NCBI GenBank assembly: GCA_964414415.1
Contig: CAYPWJ010000022.1
Location: forward strand, 1 to 23,102
Source of the DNA: CAZESS01 sp964414415
GTDB lineage: Archaea; Thermoplasmatota; E2; UBA202; DSCA01
Direction of reading: 5' to 3'
Length of the DNA: 23,102 nucleotides
The notes beneath the pieces were generated by a model. That model saw nothing but the letters and a program-made list of their open reading frames with translations. It made no database searches and had not been told where the DNA came from. Positions 7,128-13,662 of this stretch are shown here, in pieces. The position numbers were made by a program, and so were the translations under genes. Each line of letters opens with the position of its first letter. The stretch's first letter is position 1.

Positions 7128-7914
7128 AGGATTCCTCCAGCTTCTTCCGCAGTTCAGGTGCCAAAGAAAGCGTCTCCTTTATAGTCTTTGTGACCTCGTC
7201 GGCCGTGAAGCTGCCGCTCAGGCCTTTCTGCATCGCCCTGATGTCATCGTTCTTGTCCACCGCGACGGTCAGGCGGGCGTCGGCGACCTCGTCCTCGTCC
7301 AGCGAGGGGTCAACGACGATGGTGTCGCTGTACTTGACGAACGTGCAGCTCACCGGCGGGTCCTGCACCGGCAGCGGGACGTTCTCACCGCGGTCGTACC
7401 GCTCGTTCGGTATCTCCGCAGTCTGCAGCGCGGCTGAGGCGGCAAATGAGCAGGCGTCGAAGAGGTTGCCGTCGTAGTCCAGCACGTCGATGTCGATGAA
7501 GACGATCCATGCCTTCTCGCCGGACTCGATGCACAGCTCCTCAAGGTCGATCGTCTGCGACTCCCGGATGCCGCGGTCGACGACCCGGGCCATCTCGGTG
7601 GCGCGTTGACGCGGCGGCCCGTGTTCAAATATCGGCGAGGCGAGCGGATGGAGCTCTATCGTGGTGCTCATCGCTCCCTCGTCGGGTGAATCCGGGTACG
7701 GCTCGCCCTCCATCAGCTTGACGCCGGCGACCACCATCGTGTTGCCGATGCGGACCTTCGCGGAGCCCTCGGCCATGTTGACGTATCCCGTCTCGATCTC
7801 GATGGGTCGGTACTCGTTTGCTTCGCGGCCGTCGGGTCGCTTTCCTTCCTTCGCAAGGCGGTATAGATAGTCTCGCTTGATGCATGAAATACTTGACTCT
7901 TCTGATTCACTCAT
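7111..7914 (-). CDS. rrp42: Exosome complex subunit Rrp42
   Basis: This 267-residue RNase PH-fold protein is the inactive partner of Rrp41 in the archaeal exosome ring, which degrades and tails RNA from the 3' end. Typical segments are GKRPDGREANEYRPIEIETG near the N-terminus, GSAKVRIGNTMVVAGVKLMEGEPYPDSPDEGAM, VVDRGIRESQTIDLEELCIE, and VVDPSLDEDEVADARLTVAVD. It starts 2 bases after the rrp41 stop. The order rrp4-rrp41-rrp42 matches the conserved archaeal superoperon. Confidence 0.96.
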   Translation of the reverse strand: MSESEESSISCIKRDYLYRLAKEGKRPDGREANEYRPIEIETGYVNMAEGSAKVRIGNTMVVAGVKLMEGEPYPDSPDEGAMSTTIELHPLASPIFEHGPPRQRATEMARVVDRGIRESQTIDLEELCIESGEKAWIVFIDIDVLDYDGNLFDACSFAASAALQTAEIPNERYDRGENVPLPVQDPPVSCTFVKYSDTIVVDPSLDEDEVADARLTVAVDKNDDIRAMQKGLSGSFTADEVTKTIKETLSLAPELRKKLEESYGKKD

Positions 7915-7916
7915 GG

Positions 7917-8627
7917 TTATTCCTCCTCAAAGGTTTTATATTTGTTCAGCAGCGCCTTTTTCTGCATCTCCGCTATCTGGTTGCATCCATCCATGGCGAG
8001 CTCCAGCGCCTCCTCGAATTCATCCGTCGTCAGATGACCGTCCATCTGCAGCAGCAGGATGTCGTCTGTACGCGGGGCAATCGCGATGGGCACGTCCGCC
8101 TGGCCCTCCTTGTCCTCGTCGCCCATCAGGTCGAGCACGACGGTGTCAGCTACCTTGCCGGCGGCGCATGCAACGGGAATGTCCCGCATCGGGATGCCCG
8201 CGTCGGCCATGGCCACGGCACCGGCGGTGATCCCGGCGCATCGGGTCCCTGCATCTGCATCGAGGATCTCGATTTCCACCTCGATGGACGCCCGGGGGTA
8301 CAATTCAGTGAGCACCACGTTTGCCATTGCCTCAGAGGTAATCTTCGATATCTCGCGGCTTCGCCGGTCAGGCCCGGGTCGCTTCCGGTCGCTGACGCTG
8401 AACGACGCCATGTTGTACTTCGCCTGGATGAGCGACTTCCGGGGATCCTGTATATGCCGCGGGTGGCACTCCTTCGGTCCATACACGGCGGCCATGACCT
8501 TGTTGCCGCCCCATTCAAGATAACATGAACCGTTGGCTCGATACAGCGGCCCTGCCTCAATCGTTATCGGCCGCAGTTCATCTCGCTTTCGTCCATCCAA
8601 TCGTTTTCCATCCTTCATTAACTCCAT
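7917..8627 (-). CDS. rrp41: Exosome complex catalytic subunit Rrp41
   Basis: This 236-residue RNase PH-fold protein is the phosphorolytic subunit of the exosome. Family motifs include KRLDGRKRDELRPI, the active region VYGPKECHPRH, the phosphate- and RNA-binding part SDRKRPGPDRRSREI, and the acidic block LDLMGDEDKEGQADVPIAI with the aspartates expected for metal and phosphate chemistry. Gaps of 2 bases on either side join it to rrp4 and rrp42. Confidence 0.97.
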   Translation of the reverse strand: MELMKDGKRLDGRKRDELRPITIEAGPLYRANGSCYLEWGGNKVMAAVYGPKECHPRHIQDPRKSLIQAKYNMASFSVSDRKRPGPDRRSREISKITSEAMANVVLTELYPRASIEVEIEILDADAGTRCAGITAGAVAMADAGIPMRDIPVACAAGKVADTVVLDLMGDEDKEGQADVPIAIAPRTDDILLLQMDGHLTTDEFEEALELAMDGCNQIAEMQKKALLNKYKTFEEE

Positions 8628-8629
8628 TT

Positions 8630-9298
8630 TTATTCACCTTCATTCTCTAGAAATGTAGCTATCTCGTCGGTCAGCCCCTTCCTGTGGGCCTCCCGCTCTA
8701 TCTTGCGGATCGCCTCCACCAGCAGGGCTATCTTGTCGTCGTCGCCCTTTATCCAGACGCGGCCGTTCTGCCCGACGAATATCCAGCAGCCCGTCTTGTC
8801 CCGCAGCATGGACACCATCGAGCCGTTGCGGCCGATGACCCGCGGGACCTTCGACGCCTGAATGTCGATGATGATGCCCTCCTCCACCTTCCGGTAATGC
8901 TTGCCACGCATCGAGACCTCTATCTTGCCGATCTCGTTCACGTTGGCAACGTTCGCCATGACGACGTCACCGATGTTGAGGTACTTCGACGCTGCACCGA
9001 ACTCCACGTGCCAGGGGACCTCCTCCACCCGCAGCAGCGCCGGGTACGGCGCGTTGATGTCGAGCATCCAGTTCATCTTCGATACCTCCTCGATGACACC
9101 GATGACCGTGTCACCCTCCACCGGTTCATAGATGCCGGAGAGCGGGATGACGTTGAGGTAGCCTGAACGCTCGTCGATGATGCCGAGACGGTACGCGTAG
9201 ATATCATTACCCTCCTTGAAGGCACCTCGACCCTGCTTGTGCTCGTCGAGGGACCCGATCTTCTTTCCAGGAATGACGATTTCTCGTGTCTTATTCAT
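8630..9298 (-). CDS. rrp4: Exosome RNA-binding subunit Rrp4
   Basis: This 222-residue cap subunit binds RNA at the entry of the exosome ring. An N-terminal domain (VIPGKKI...AYRLGIIDERSGYLNVIPLSG) is followed by an S1 domain (about 64-135, GDTVIGVIEEVSKMNWMLDI) and a KH domain (about 145-205, containing VIGRNGSMVSMLRDKTG). The start is preceded by a strong Shine-Dalgarno sequence (GGAGGAGAG) in the 16-base gap after the SBDS gene. Confidence 0.97.
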   Translation of the reverse strand: MNKTREIVIPGKKIGSLDEHKQGRGAFKEGNDIYAYRLGIIDERSGYLNVIPLSGIYEPVEGDTVIGVIEEVSKMNWMLDINAPYPALLRVEEVPWHVEFGAASKYLNIGDVVMANVANVNEIGKIEVSMRGKHYRKVEEGIIIDIQASKVPRVIGRNGSMVSMLRDKTGCWIFVGQNGRVWIKGDDDKIALLVEAIRKIEREAHRKGLTDEIATFLENEGE

Positions 9299-9314
9299 AT
9301 TCTCTCCTCCAACA

Positions 9315-10010
9315 TTACTTTATAAGTCGTGTTTCAACTTCTCCTTTCGTGACGCTGTTGAGCTTGTTGTAGAGTTCACGCTGCATACCCGCCGGGATCT
9401 CGATCCTGCATTTGAACGAGCCGTCGGACAGCCACTCCTCGTTGGTCATGGTGCCGATGGACTTCACCTGGCCGTAGGCCTTGCCGGCATACGTCGGCGG
9501 GATCTTGACTTCCACCTCGACGTTCTCCGTCGAAATCGGGATGATAGGCCGGATGGCGTCGATGGCGTTCTCCACCTGCTCGTCGATGGGCGTAAAGGCA
9601 TCGACATGGATGCCCGCCTCGTCCAGCGCCCGCTCGATACGGTCCTTCGGATGCGGCTTGTCGGTCTGCGGGTTCATCGAGTTACGGGCGATGATGTCGA
9701 CGAGCTTGTTGTACTTGCGCTCCCGCATCGCCCGGCGCTGCGCCGTGGTGAGCTGGATGTCGCCGTGCTCCAGGATGTACTCTCCCACTTCTTCGAGGTC
9801 CGTCGTGCCGAAGACCTCGGTGAGGGCCTCCTCCGACGCCTTGGTGCCCTTGTTGGCGTCCTTGAATATGTGGTCAGCCGCCAGGTGATCGGTGACGGTG
9901 ATGTCCTCCCCGTCGACATACGCCTCGGCTGCCTTGGGGTCGATGAGAATCTCGAAGTGCATGCCCTTTCGCTCGTAGCGGCCGATGACCGCCTCATCAA
10001 GCGATACCAT
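9315..10010 (-). CDS. Ribosome maturation protein SBDS homologue
   Basis: This 231-residue protein matches archaeal SBDS (Sdo1), which in eukaryotes helps release the anti-association factor eIF6 from the large subunit. Typical features are YERKGMHFEILIDPKAAEAY near the N-terminus (FYSH domain), the helical middle domain with RRAMRERKYNKLVDIIARNSMNPQT, and the C-terminal domain with PIISTENVEVEV-like PIIPISTENVEVEVKIP. It overlaps the psmA stop by one base (TAATG). Its place between proteasome and exosome genes is the classical archaeal order. Confidence 0.96.
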   Translation of the reverse strand: MVSLDEAVIGRYERKGMHFEILIDPKAAEAYVDGEDITVTDHLAADHIFKDANKGTKASEEALTEVFGTTDLEEVGEYILEHGDIQLTTAQRRAMRERKYNKLVDIIARNSMNPQTDKPHPKDRIERALDEAGIHVDAFTPIDEQVENAIDAIRPIIPISTENVEVEVKIPPTYAGKAYGQVKSIGTMTNEEWLSDGSFKCRIEIPAGMQRELYNKLNSVTKGEVETRLIK

Positions 10011-10726
10011 TATTCCTCGACCGCCGACGTGAAGTATGCTGCGCTTTGCTCGTCGGACAGGATGTGGAAGTCCTCGTCGGTGGTCACGACGCCGATCTGC
10101 ACGCCGGTCTTTTCCAGTGCCTCCTCGGTGGCCTTGTAGAGCGCCTGGACGCCCAGCTCGATGGCGTCGTCTTTGCCCATCAGTTCGTAGTGCTCCTCGA
10201 GGTGTTCGACGGCTGCGTCGCGGCCGTTGCCCTCGGCGGTTGCCTTGTACTCCATCATCGCGCCCGATGGATCGGTGACGAAGAGGCGGGGGCCGTTGGT
10301 CTCGTCGACGCCGCCGATGAGGAACGCCGTCCCGAATGGACGGACGCCGCCATACTGCGTGTAGGTCTGCTTGAAGTCACAGATGTTCTTGACCAGCGTC
10401 TTGACCTGTATCGCTTCGTTGTAGGTGATGCGGTTTATCTGCGCCTCGACGCGCGCCCGGTCGACCAGGACACGTGCATCGGCCACGAGACCCGAGGTTG
10501 CGCAGCCCACGTGCTCGTCGACGCGGAATATTTTTTCTATCGATGATTGCTCGACCAGCTTCGATGTCACGCGCCGGTCGACGAGCAACACCACGCCATC
10601 CTCGAATTTGAGACCGACGGTGGTGGTGCCGCGCTTGACCGCCTCACGTGCATATTCGACCTGAAAGAGTCTGCCGTCGGGCGAAAAAACAGTAATCGCC
10701 CTGTCGTATGCCATCTGCGGTTTCAT
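10010..10726 (-). CDS. psmA: 20S proteasome alpha subunit
   Basis: This 238-residue protein forms the outer ring of the archaeal 20S proteasome. The N-terminal signature YDRAITVFSPDGRLFQVEYAREAVKRG is intact, as are the GTTTVGLKFEDGVVLLVDRR strand and YGGVRPFG segment. No beta subunit is present in the window. It is the first gene of the superoperon, with a Shine-Dalgarno sequence (AGGAG at 10733-10737) 6 bases before the ATG and a strong TATA box further upstream. Confidence 0.97.
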   Translation of the reverse strand: MKPQMAYDRAITVFSPDGRLFQVEYAREAVKRGTTTVGLKFEDGVVLLVDRRVTSKLVEQSSIEKIFRVDEHVGCATSGLVADARVLVDRARVEAQINRITYNEAIQVKTLVKNICDFKQTYTQYGGVRPFGTAFLIGGVDETNGPRLFVTDPSGAMMEYKATAEGNGRDAAVEHLEEHYELMGKDDAIELGVQALYKATEEALEKTGVQIGVVTTDEDFHILSDEQSAAYFTSAVEE

Positions 10727-10779
10727 ATTTTACTCCTGTTGAAACGTGAGCAAGTAATAAATCGTTAAATATATAATTT
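10727..10779 (-). promoter_or_regulatory. Promoter and leader of the proteasome-exosome superoperon
   Basis: On the reverse strand the AT-only run at 10766-10778 (AATTATATATTTA) is centred 46 nt upstream of the psmA ATG. Transcription would begin near 10746, giving a leader of about 20 nt with an AGGAG ribosome site. This is one of the few first genes in the window with a leader. Confidence 0.65.
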
Positions 10780-10816
10780 GTGCCGGGTGGAATGGAAGGG
10801 AGAGAGGAGAGAGGGA

Positions 10817-11032
10817 TCAGCAGGAACTGTGCTCGATGGCGTCGTTGGGGCAGGACTCAACACAGAGGCAGCATTCGATGCAGTCGTCGACGCGCGGCGC
10901 CACGGCCTTGCCGTCCTCGAGCTCGTAGACATCAGTGGGGCAGTCCTCGACGCATGTGGCGGTGCCGTCGCACTTGTCGTAATCCACCTTAATCGTCATG
11001 TCCCCGGAGGATGAGGTAAATTCTTTTATCAT
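10817..11032 (-). CDS. Small two-cluster ferredoxin with one altered cysteine motif
   Basis: This 71-residue ferredoxin should carry electrons through iron-sulfur clusters. The second motif CIECCLCVESCP (51-62) is a full C-x2-C-x2-C-x3-CP set with one additional cysteine at position 55. The first motif CDGTATCVEDCP (21-32) lacks the second cysteine (Thr at 24), so it offers only three ligands at the usual places and might hold a [3Fe-4S] cluster. A final cysteine (C71) ends the protein. Two starts are possible: ATG at 11032, placed 27 nt after a TATA box, or ATG at 10999 (MTIKVDYDKC), which is closer to the usual ferredoxin length. The TATA spacing supports 11032. Its partner enzyme is unknown. 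Confidence 0.88.
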   Translation of the reverse strand: MIKEFTSSSGDMTIKVDYDKCDGTATCVEDCPTDVYELEDGKAVAPRVDDCIECCLCVESCPNDAIEHSSC

Positions 11033-11145
11033 ACAGAGTCCGTATCCAGCGTTGTTTTATAAGTTTTGTCGTGCCGGGCTACCACGTGGAGCATCGCGAG
11101 CAGAGCGACGGCCGCCAGACTCCCGAGCACGACGCCTGTCTTCAT
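11029..11145 (-). CDS. Possible 38-residue single-span membrane peptide
   Basis: The frame beginning with ATG at 11145 encodes a short peptide with one hydrophobic helix (VVLGSLAAVALLAMLHVVA) and a polar, charged tail. A Shine-Dalgarno sequence GGAGG lies 7 bases upstream of this ATG. The frame is open to 11223, but the added residues look random. Its stop overlaps the ferredoxin start (ATGA), which suggests coupling, yet the ferredoxin TATA box sits inside the frame. No family was recognised. It may be a real small membrane protein; evidence is modest. Confidence 0.45.
   Translation of the reverse strand: MKTGVVLGSLAAVALLAMLHVVARHDKTYKTTLDTDSV
11033..11064 (-). promoter_or_regulatory. Ferredoxin promoter
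   Basis: Reverse-strand CTTATAAAA (11055-11063) is centred 27 nt before the ATG at 11032, which fits a leaderless transcript. The box lies within the end of the upstream small membrane protein frame. Confidence 0.65.
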
Positions 11146-11220
11146 CCAGTTTCCTCCACGGCTCCAGCCCGGATGCGCTATGAAAACATTCTGTTGCTCC
11201 TGCGATGCCTGAGAGGCCAA

Positions 11221-11230
11221 CATTTATGTA
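11221..11230. promoter_or_regulatory. Shared TATA element between divergent small genes
   Basis: CATTTATGTA reads as a TATA-like box in both directions (TACATAAATG on the reverse strand). For the forward gene at 11260 it predicts a leader of about 8 nt. For the reverse membrane-peptide frame it predicts a leader of about 50 nt before the ATG at 11145. Confidence 0.4.
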
Positions 11231-11259
11231 CCCCGGTTTCATAGAAGCGCAGTGAGACC

Positions 11260-11568
11260 ATGACCGCTGTTGAACTGCGCTTCACCATCGAAAAAGTCAA
11301 CGCCAAGGGAGACGGCACGATGGAGGTCCTGGCCACCGGCACCGCGATGGAGGAGGCCGTCCAGCCCGAGGGCGGCGACCAGTCCAACTTCACCGTGATG
11401 GGCAACGTCCCGCCCGGCATGCGCGGCATGCTGGAAAACATGGGTGACATGTTCCGGTATCAGCAGAAGCCGATGATAAAATTCCGGCTGACGCGGGAGG
11501 AATACGAGCGCGGCGACTGGAAGGTCGGCAACGTGCTCAGGGTCAAGGTCGTCGAAGAGGCGGACTAG
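11260..11568 (+). CDS. Conserved-looking small beta-rich protein, function unknown
   Basis: This 102-residue protein was not assigned to a named family. It begins with a strand-like segment (VELRFTIEKVNAKGDGTMEVLATGT), has a methionine- and glycine-rich middle (VPPGMRGMLENMGDMFRYQQ), and ends with MIKFRLTREEYERGDWKVGNVLRVKVVEE. That ending resembles a small beta-barrel in which a short loop joins two strands. It has no signal peptide or cysteines. A TATA-like box precedes it. Codon use is like the rest of the window and the gene ends 46 bases before the next forward gene. It is probably a real cytosolic protein. Confidence 0.7.
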   Translation: MTAVELRFTIEKVNAKGDGTMEVLATGTAMEEAVQPEGGDQSNFTVMGNVPPGMRGMLENMGDMFRYQQKPMIKFRLTREEYERGDWKVGNVLRVKVVEEAD

Positions 11569-11614
11569 CCGCGGGACAAGATTTTTAGCACCCGGTGCAT
11601 TGCCACGTGATAGC

Positions 11615-12160
11615 ATGAAGGATACCACCGAGATGGACACCGAGCGTGTGCTGGATATCGCACAAGGCTACGCCGAGGAGCACGACATCGACGACGTGGT
11701 GGTGGCGACGACGACGGGGGAGACGGGCGCGAAGGCGGCGGCGTTGTTCGGCGATGGATACAACGTGGTCGCGGTGACCCATGCCACCGGGTTCCGGGAG
11801 CCCGGCGAGCAGGAGCTCCAGGAGGAGCATCGCCGGCGGATAGAGGACAACGGCGGGACGGTGTTCACCGGGCCAATGGTGTTTCATTCCTGGAATGACT
11901 TTTACCGCAAGCGACGGGGGAGCGTCATGCCGACGACGGTCATCGCGGATACCCTGCGGATGTTCGGCCAGGGGACAAAGGTGGCGGTGGAGGTCGCGGC
12001 GATGGCCGCCGACGCCGGGCTCATCGAGCCTGCACCGACGCTGTGCATCGCGGGGACCGGCCGCGGCGCTGACACGGTGCTGCTCGTCGATGCGGCGCAC
12101 AGCAAATGGCTGATGGACACCCGGGTTGTTGACGTGGTGGCGAAGCCGACTGCGTGGTGA
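11615..12160 (+). CDS. Pyruvate kinase C-terminal (alpha/beta) domain protein
   Basis: This 181-residue protein consists only of the domain that forms the regulatory C-terminal part of pyruvate kinase, without the catalytic barrel. Family segments are DVVVATTTGETGAKAAALFGD, VVAVTHATGFREPGEQELQEEHRRRIEDNG, TVIADTLRMFGQGTKVAVEVAAMAADAGLI and AGTGRGADTVLLVDAA. Stand-alone versions are common in archaea, but their role is unknown; it cannot be a pyruvate kinase by itself. The frame opens with TTG at 11600, but the ATG at 11615 is preferred: TTTTTA at 11582-11587 is centred about 30 nt upstream. The segment after FTGPMVFHSW is diverged from the common form. Confidence 0.85.
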   Translation: MKDTTEMDTERVLDIAQGYAEEHDIDDVVVATTTGETGAKAAALFGDGYNVVAVTHATGFREPGEQELQEEHRRRIEDNGGTVFTGPMVFHSWNDFYRKRRGSVMPTTVIADTLRMFGQGTKVAVEVAAMAADAGLIEPAPTLCIAGTGRGADTVLLVDAAHSKWLMDTRVVDVVAKPTAW

Positions 12161-12169
12161 CGAGGCTGC

Positions 12170-12177
12170 AAAAAAAG
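12170..12177 (-). terminator. Oligo-T terminator after the small membrane protein
   Basis: On the reverse strand a run of seven T lies directly after the TAA stop of the gene at 12178-12342. Oligo-T tracts are the usual archaeal termination signal. Confidence 0.5.
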
Positions 12178-12342
12178 TTACTGGTTTTTGCCGTAGACGC
12201 CGGCGAATGCGCCGGCGGCGCTGCCCGCTATGGCGCTCGCCACGCCTGAGGGAACGTCCATGATGCCGGTGGCGATGCCTGCGACTGCTCCGATGATGAT
12301 GGCCGCTGCGACGGCGATGGCGAGGTAGCGTTTGTTCAGCAT
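12178..12342 (-). CDS. Small glycine/alanine-rich membrane protein
   Basis: This 54-residue protein starts MLNKRYLAIAV and has two hydrophobic stretches (about 6-25 and 33-49) rich in Gly and Ala with small-residue spacing (GIATGIMD..., SAIAGSAAGAFAGVYG), as in glycine-zipper helices. It ends with a short basic tail. The longer frame to 12369 is not favoured, because a GGAGGAG ribosome site lies 8 bases before the ATG at 12342 and a TATA-like ATTTAATAC (12375-12385 region) lies upstream. No family was recognised; a role in the membrane is the only safe statement. Confidence 0.65.
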   Translation of the reverse strand: MLNKRYLAIAVAAAIIIGAVAGIATGIMDVPSGVASAIAGSAAGAFAGVYGKNQ

Positions 12343-12402
12343 TGTCGATGCTCCTCCGGGTGCATGCAAGAGTGGGTATTAAATGTTTCGCCGCGGGAGA
12401 AA

Positions 12403-12476
12403 TGGGCCCACGGGGGTTCGAACCCCGGACCTCCGCCGTGTGAAGGCGACGTCATAACCGGCTAGACCATGGGCCC
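12403..12476 (-). tRNA. tRNA-Val(CAC)
   Basis: The reverse strand folds into a 74-nt tRNA. The acceptor stem is GGGCCCA paired with TGGGCCC and discriminator A. The D arm contains GTCTAGCCGGTTATGAC, the anticodon stem is TCGCC/GGCGG with loop TTCACAC, and the T arm contains GGTTCGAACC. The anticodon CAC reads the valine codon GTG. There is no intron, and the CCA end is not encoded. Confidence 0.95.
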
Positions 12477-12510
12477 GATGGGTTGTGCAACGTGTGGTGA
12501 ATTGAGGATG

Positions 12511-12520
12511 GATATATAAC
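12511..12520 (-). promoter_or_regulatory. tRNA-Val promoter
   Basis: Reverse-strand GTTATATATC is centred about 39 nt upstream of the mature tRNA 5' end. This would give a short 5' leader for RNase P to remove. Confidence 0.5.
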
Positions 12521-12571
12521 ATTGCTGCCGGCGCTGGCCTCCGGTGGGACGGCGGGACGGATACCGGGGAA

Positions 12572-12590
12572 AGCGATATTTTTATATACC
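12572..12590 (+). promoter_or_regulatory. Promoter of the receiver-domain gene
   Basis: GATATTTTTATATACC (12575-12590) contains a good TATA box centred near 12585. Initiation near 12611 would give a leader of about 27 nt before the ATG at 12638, with GGTG as a weak ribosome site. Confidence 0.55.
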
Positions 12591-12637
12591 ACCACATCCA
12601 TTACTTTGTTAGCAAAATAATAGCAAAGGTGTCGGTC

Positions 12638-13033
12638 ATGAAAAATAATATATTGGTTGTGGACGACGAAGAACCAATACAGGAATTGATACATACATAT
12701 CTCGCCCCCGTCGATGCAACCCTCCATTCCGCGTACACCGGCGAAGAAGCCGTGGCCATGTACGAGGAAATGCTCGAGGCCGGGCAGCGACCGGATCTCG
12801 TCCTCATGGACCTCAAAATGCCCGGGATGGACGGCATCGAGACCACCAAGCACATCATGGACATGGACCCCCAGGCCCGCATCTACGGCTTCACCGCGTT
12901 CTCACGCTCCGTCTGGGCGACAGAGATGAAGAAAGCCGGCGCCCGGCGCGTCATATCCCGGGGCATCGGCTTCAACGGCCTCCGCGACATCGTCGAAGAG
13001 ATACTCGAAGAAAAAACAGTGGCAGCCTACTAA
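12638..13033 (+). CDS. Stand-alone response regulator receiver protein
   Basis: This 131-residue protein is a CheY-like receiver domain with no output domain. The acidic pair D9/D10 (VVDDEE), the phospho-acceptor D58 (LMDLKMPGMDG) and the switch threonine T86 (GFTAFS) are present. The conserved lysine that normally follows strand 5 is replaced: the segment reads VISRGIGFNG, with Ser-Arg-Gly in place of Lys-Pro, so phospho-signalling may differ. A GTG three codons upstream is possible, but GGTG before the ATG and its position favour 12638. No sensor kinase is nearby, so it probably serves a kinase or partner encoded elsewhere. Confidence 0.9.
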   Translation: MKNNILVVDDEEPIQELIHTYLAPVDATLHSAYTGEEAVAMYEEMLEAGQRPDLVLMDLKMPGMDGIETTKHIMDMDPQARIYGFTAFSRSVWATEMKKAGARRVISRGIGFNGLRDIVEEILEEKTVAAY

Positions 13034-13210
13034 CCAGCCTCTTCCAGCAGACGCACAGAAAGCCACGGCGCCAGGACAGCAGCACTGGAGAGGCAGGACA
13101 CGGACAGCATTCAACAAATGAGGTATATCCAGCGGCACCGAGCAAGGAAAAAAGAGGGGAGAGTGAGACGTCTCAAAAGCGAGCGAGAAAACGATATGGA
13201 GGCAAGCGAT

Positions 13211-13600
13211 ATGGAGAGGCGCCCACCATGCCCCCTAAACGGCAATGCGCATATCAAGGCTTACAAATCGTTCACCATCCAGCGAACAACGCGACGTCGC
13301 AGCGTCACGTCCCGCCGAACGACACACGGGAGGACCACCGTCACAATCGAAAAAGATGTATTGGAAAAAGCGCGGAGTACGGGCATCAACATCAGCGCTT
13401 TTTTGGAGATAAAGCTCCATGAATATCTCGCGTTACTCGAAGGAAAAACGAATGGAGGTGGTCATCCTCCGGCTTCAAACAGCGACGTAAAACAGTCCCC
13501 GGATAGCAAGACGAGCGCGGTGGGATTTGAACCCACGACGGCTGGCTTAGAAGGCCAGCGCCCTGTCCAGGCTAGGCCACGCGCCCCTGTCGGGTGGTGA
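13211..13600 (+). CDS. CcdA-like ribbon-helix-helix protein whose frame runs through tRNA-Arg
   Basis: From the ATG at 13211 (GGAGG lies 8 bases upstream) the frame encodes 129 residues. The centre, TVTIEKDVLEKARSTGINIS followed by AFLEIKLHEYLALLEGK, is a clear ribbon-helix-helix segment like CcdA-type antitoxins: one beta strand and two helices for DNA binding. The N-terminus is arginine-rich and unlike neighbouring proteins. Codon use (AGG, AAA, GAT, ATA) and lower GC suggest foreign origin. The C-terminal part from about base 13512 is the antisense translation of the tRNA-Arg gene (AVGFEPTTAG...), ending 14 bases beyond it. No toxin gene accompanies it. It may be a remnant of a mobile element inserted at the tRNA. 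The RHH domain is firm, while the start and the reality of the tRNA-derived tail are uncertain. Confidence 0.6.
   Translation: MERRPPCPLNGNAHIKAYKSFTIQRTTRRRSVTSRRTTHGRTTVTIEKDVLEKARSTGINISAFLEIKLHEYLALLEGKTNGGGHPPASNSDVKQSPDSKTSAVGFEPTTAGLEGQRPVQARPRAPVGW
13512..13586 (-). tRNA. tRNA-Arg(TCT)
   Basis: The reverse strand forms a 75-nt tRNA. The acceptor stem GGGCGCG pairs with CGCGCTC (one G-T pair) and the discriminator is G. The D arm lies in GCCTAGCCTGGACAGGGC, the anticodon stem is CTGGC/GCCAG with loop CTTCTAA, and the T arm is GTGGG-TTCAAAT-CCCAC. The anticodon TCT reads AGA. There is no intron and no encoded CCA. A TATA-like CTATAAAAG at about 13612-13620 on the reverse strand lies about 31 nt upstream. 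Confidence 0.95.
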
Positions 13601-13611
13601 TTGCCGCGCGG

Positions 13612-13622
13612 CTTTTATAGTT
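13612..13622 (-). promoter_or_regulatory. tRNA-Arg promoter
   Basis: Reverse-strand AACTATAAAAG is centred about 31 nt before the tRNA-Arg 5' end, in the 76-base gap after rpoN. Confidence 0.55.
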
Positions 13623-13662
13623 TTCTTTCTGAAGCAGATGGATGGCTGCTGGTGACGGCTGG

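Noticed and set aside
9216..10139. Forward open frame opposite the SBDS and rrp4 genes
   Set aside because: It covers two well-recognised reverse-strand genes and has no coherent family pattern.
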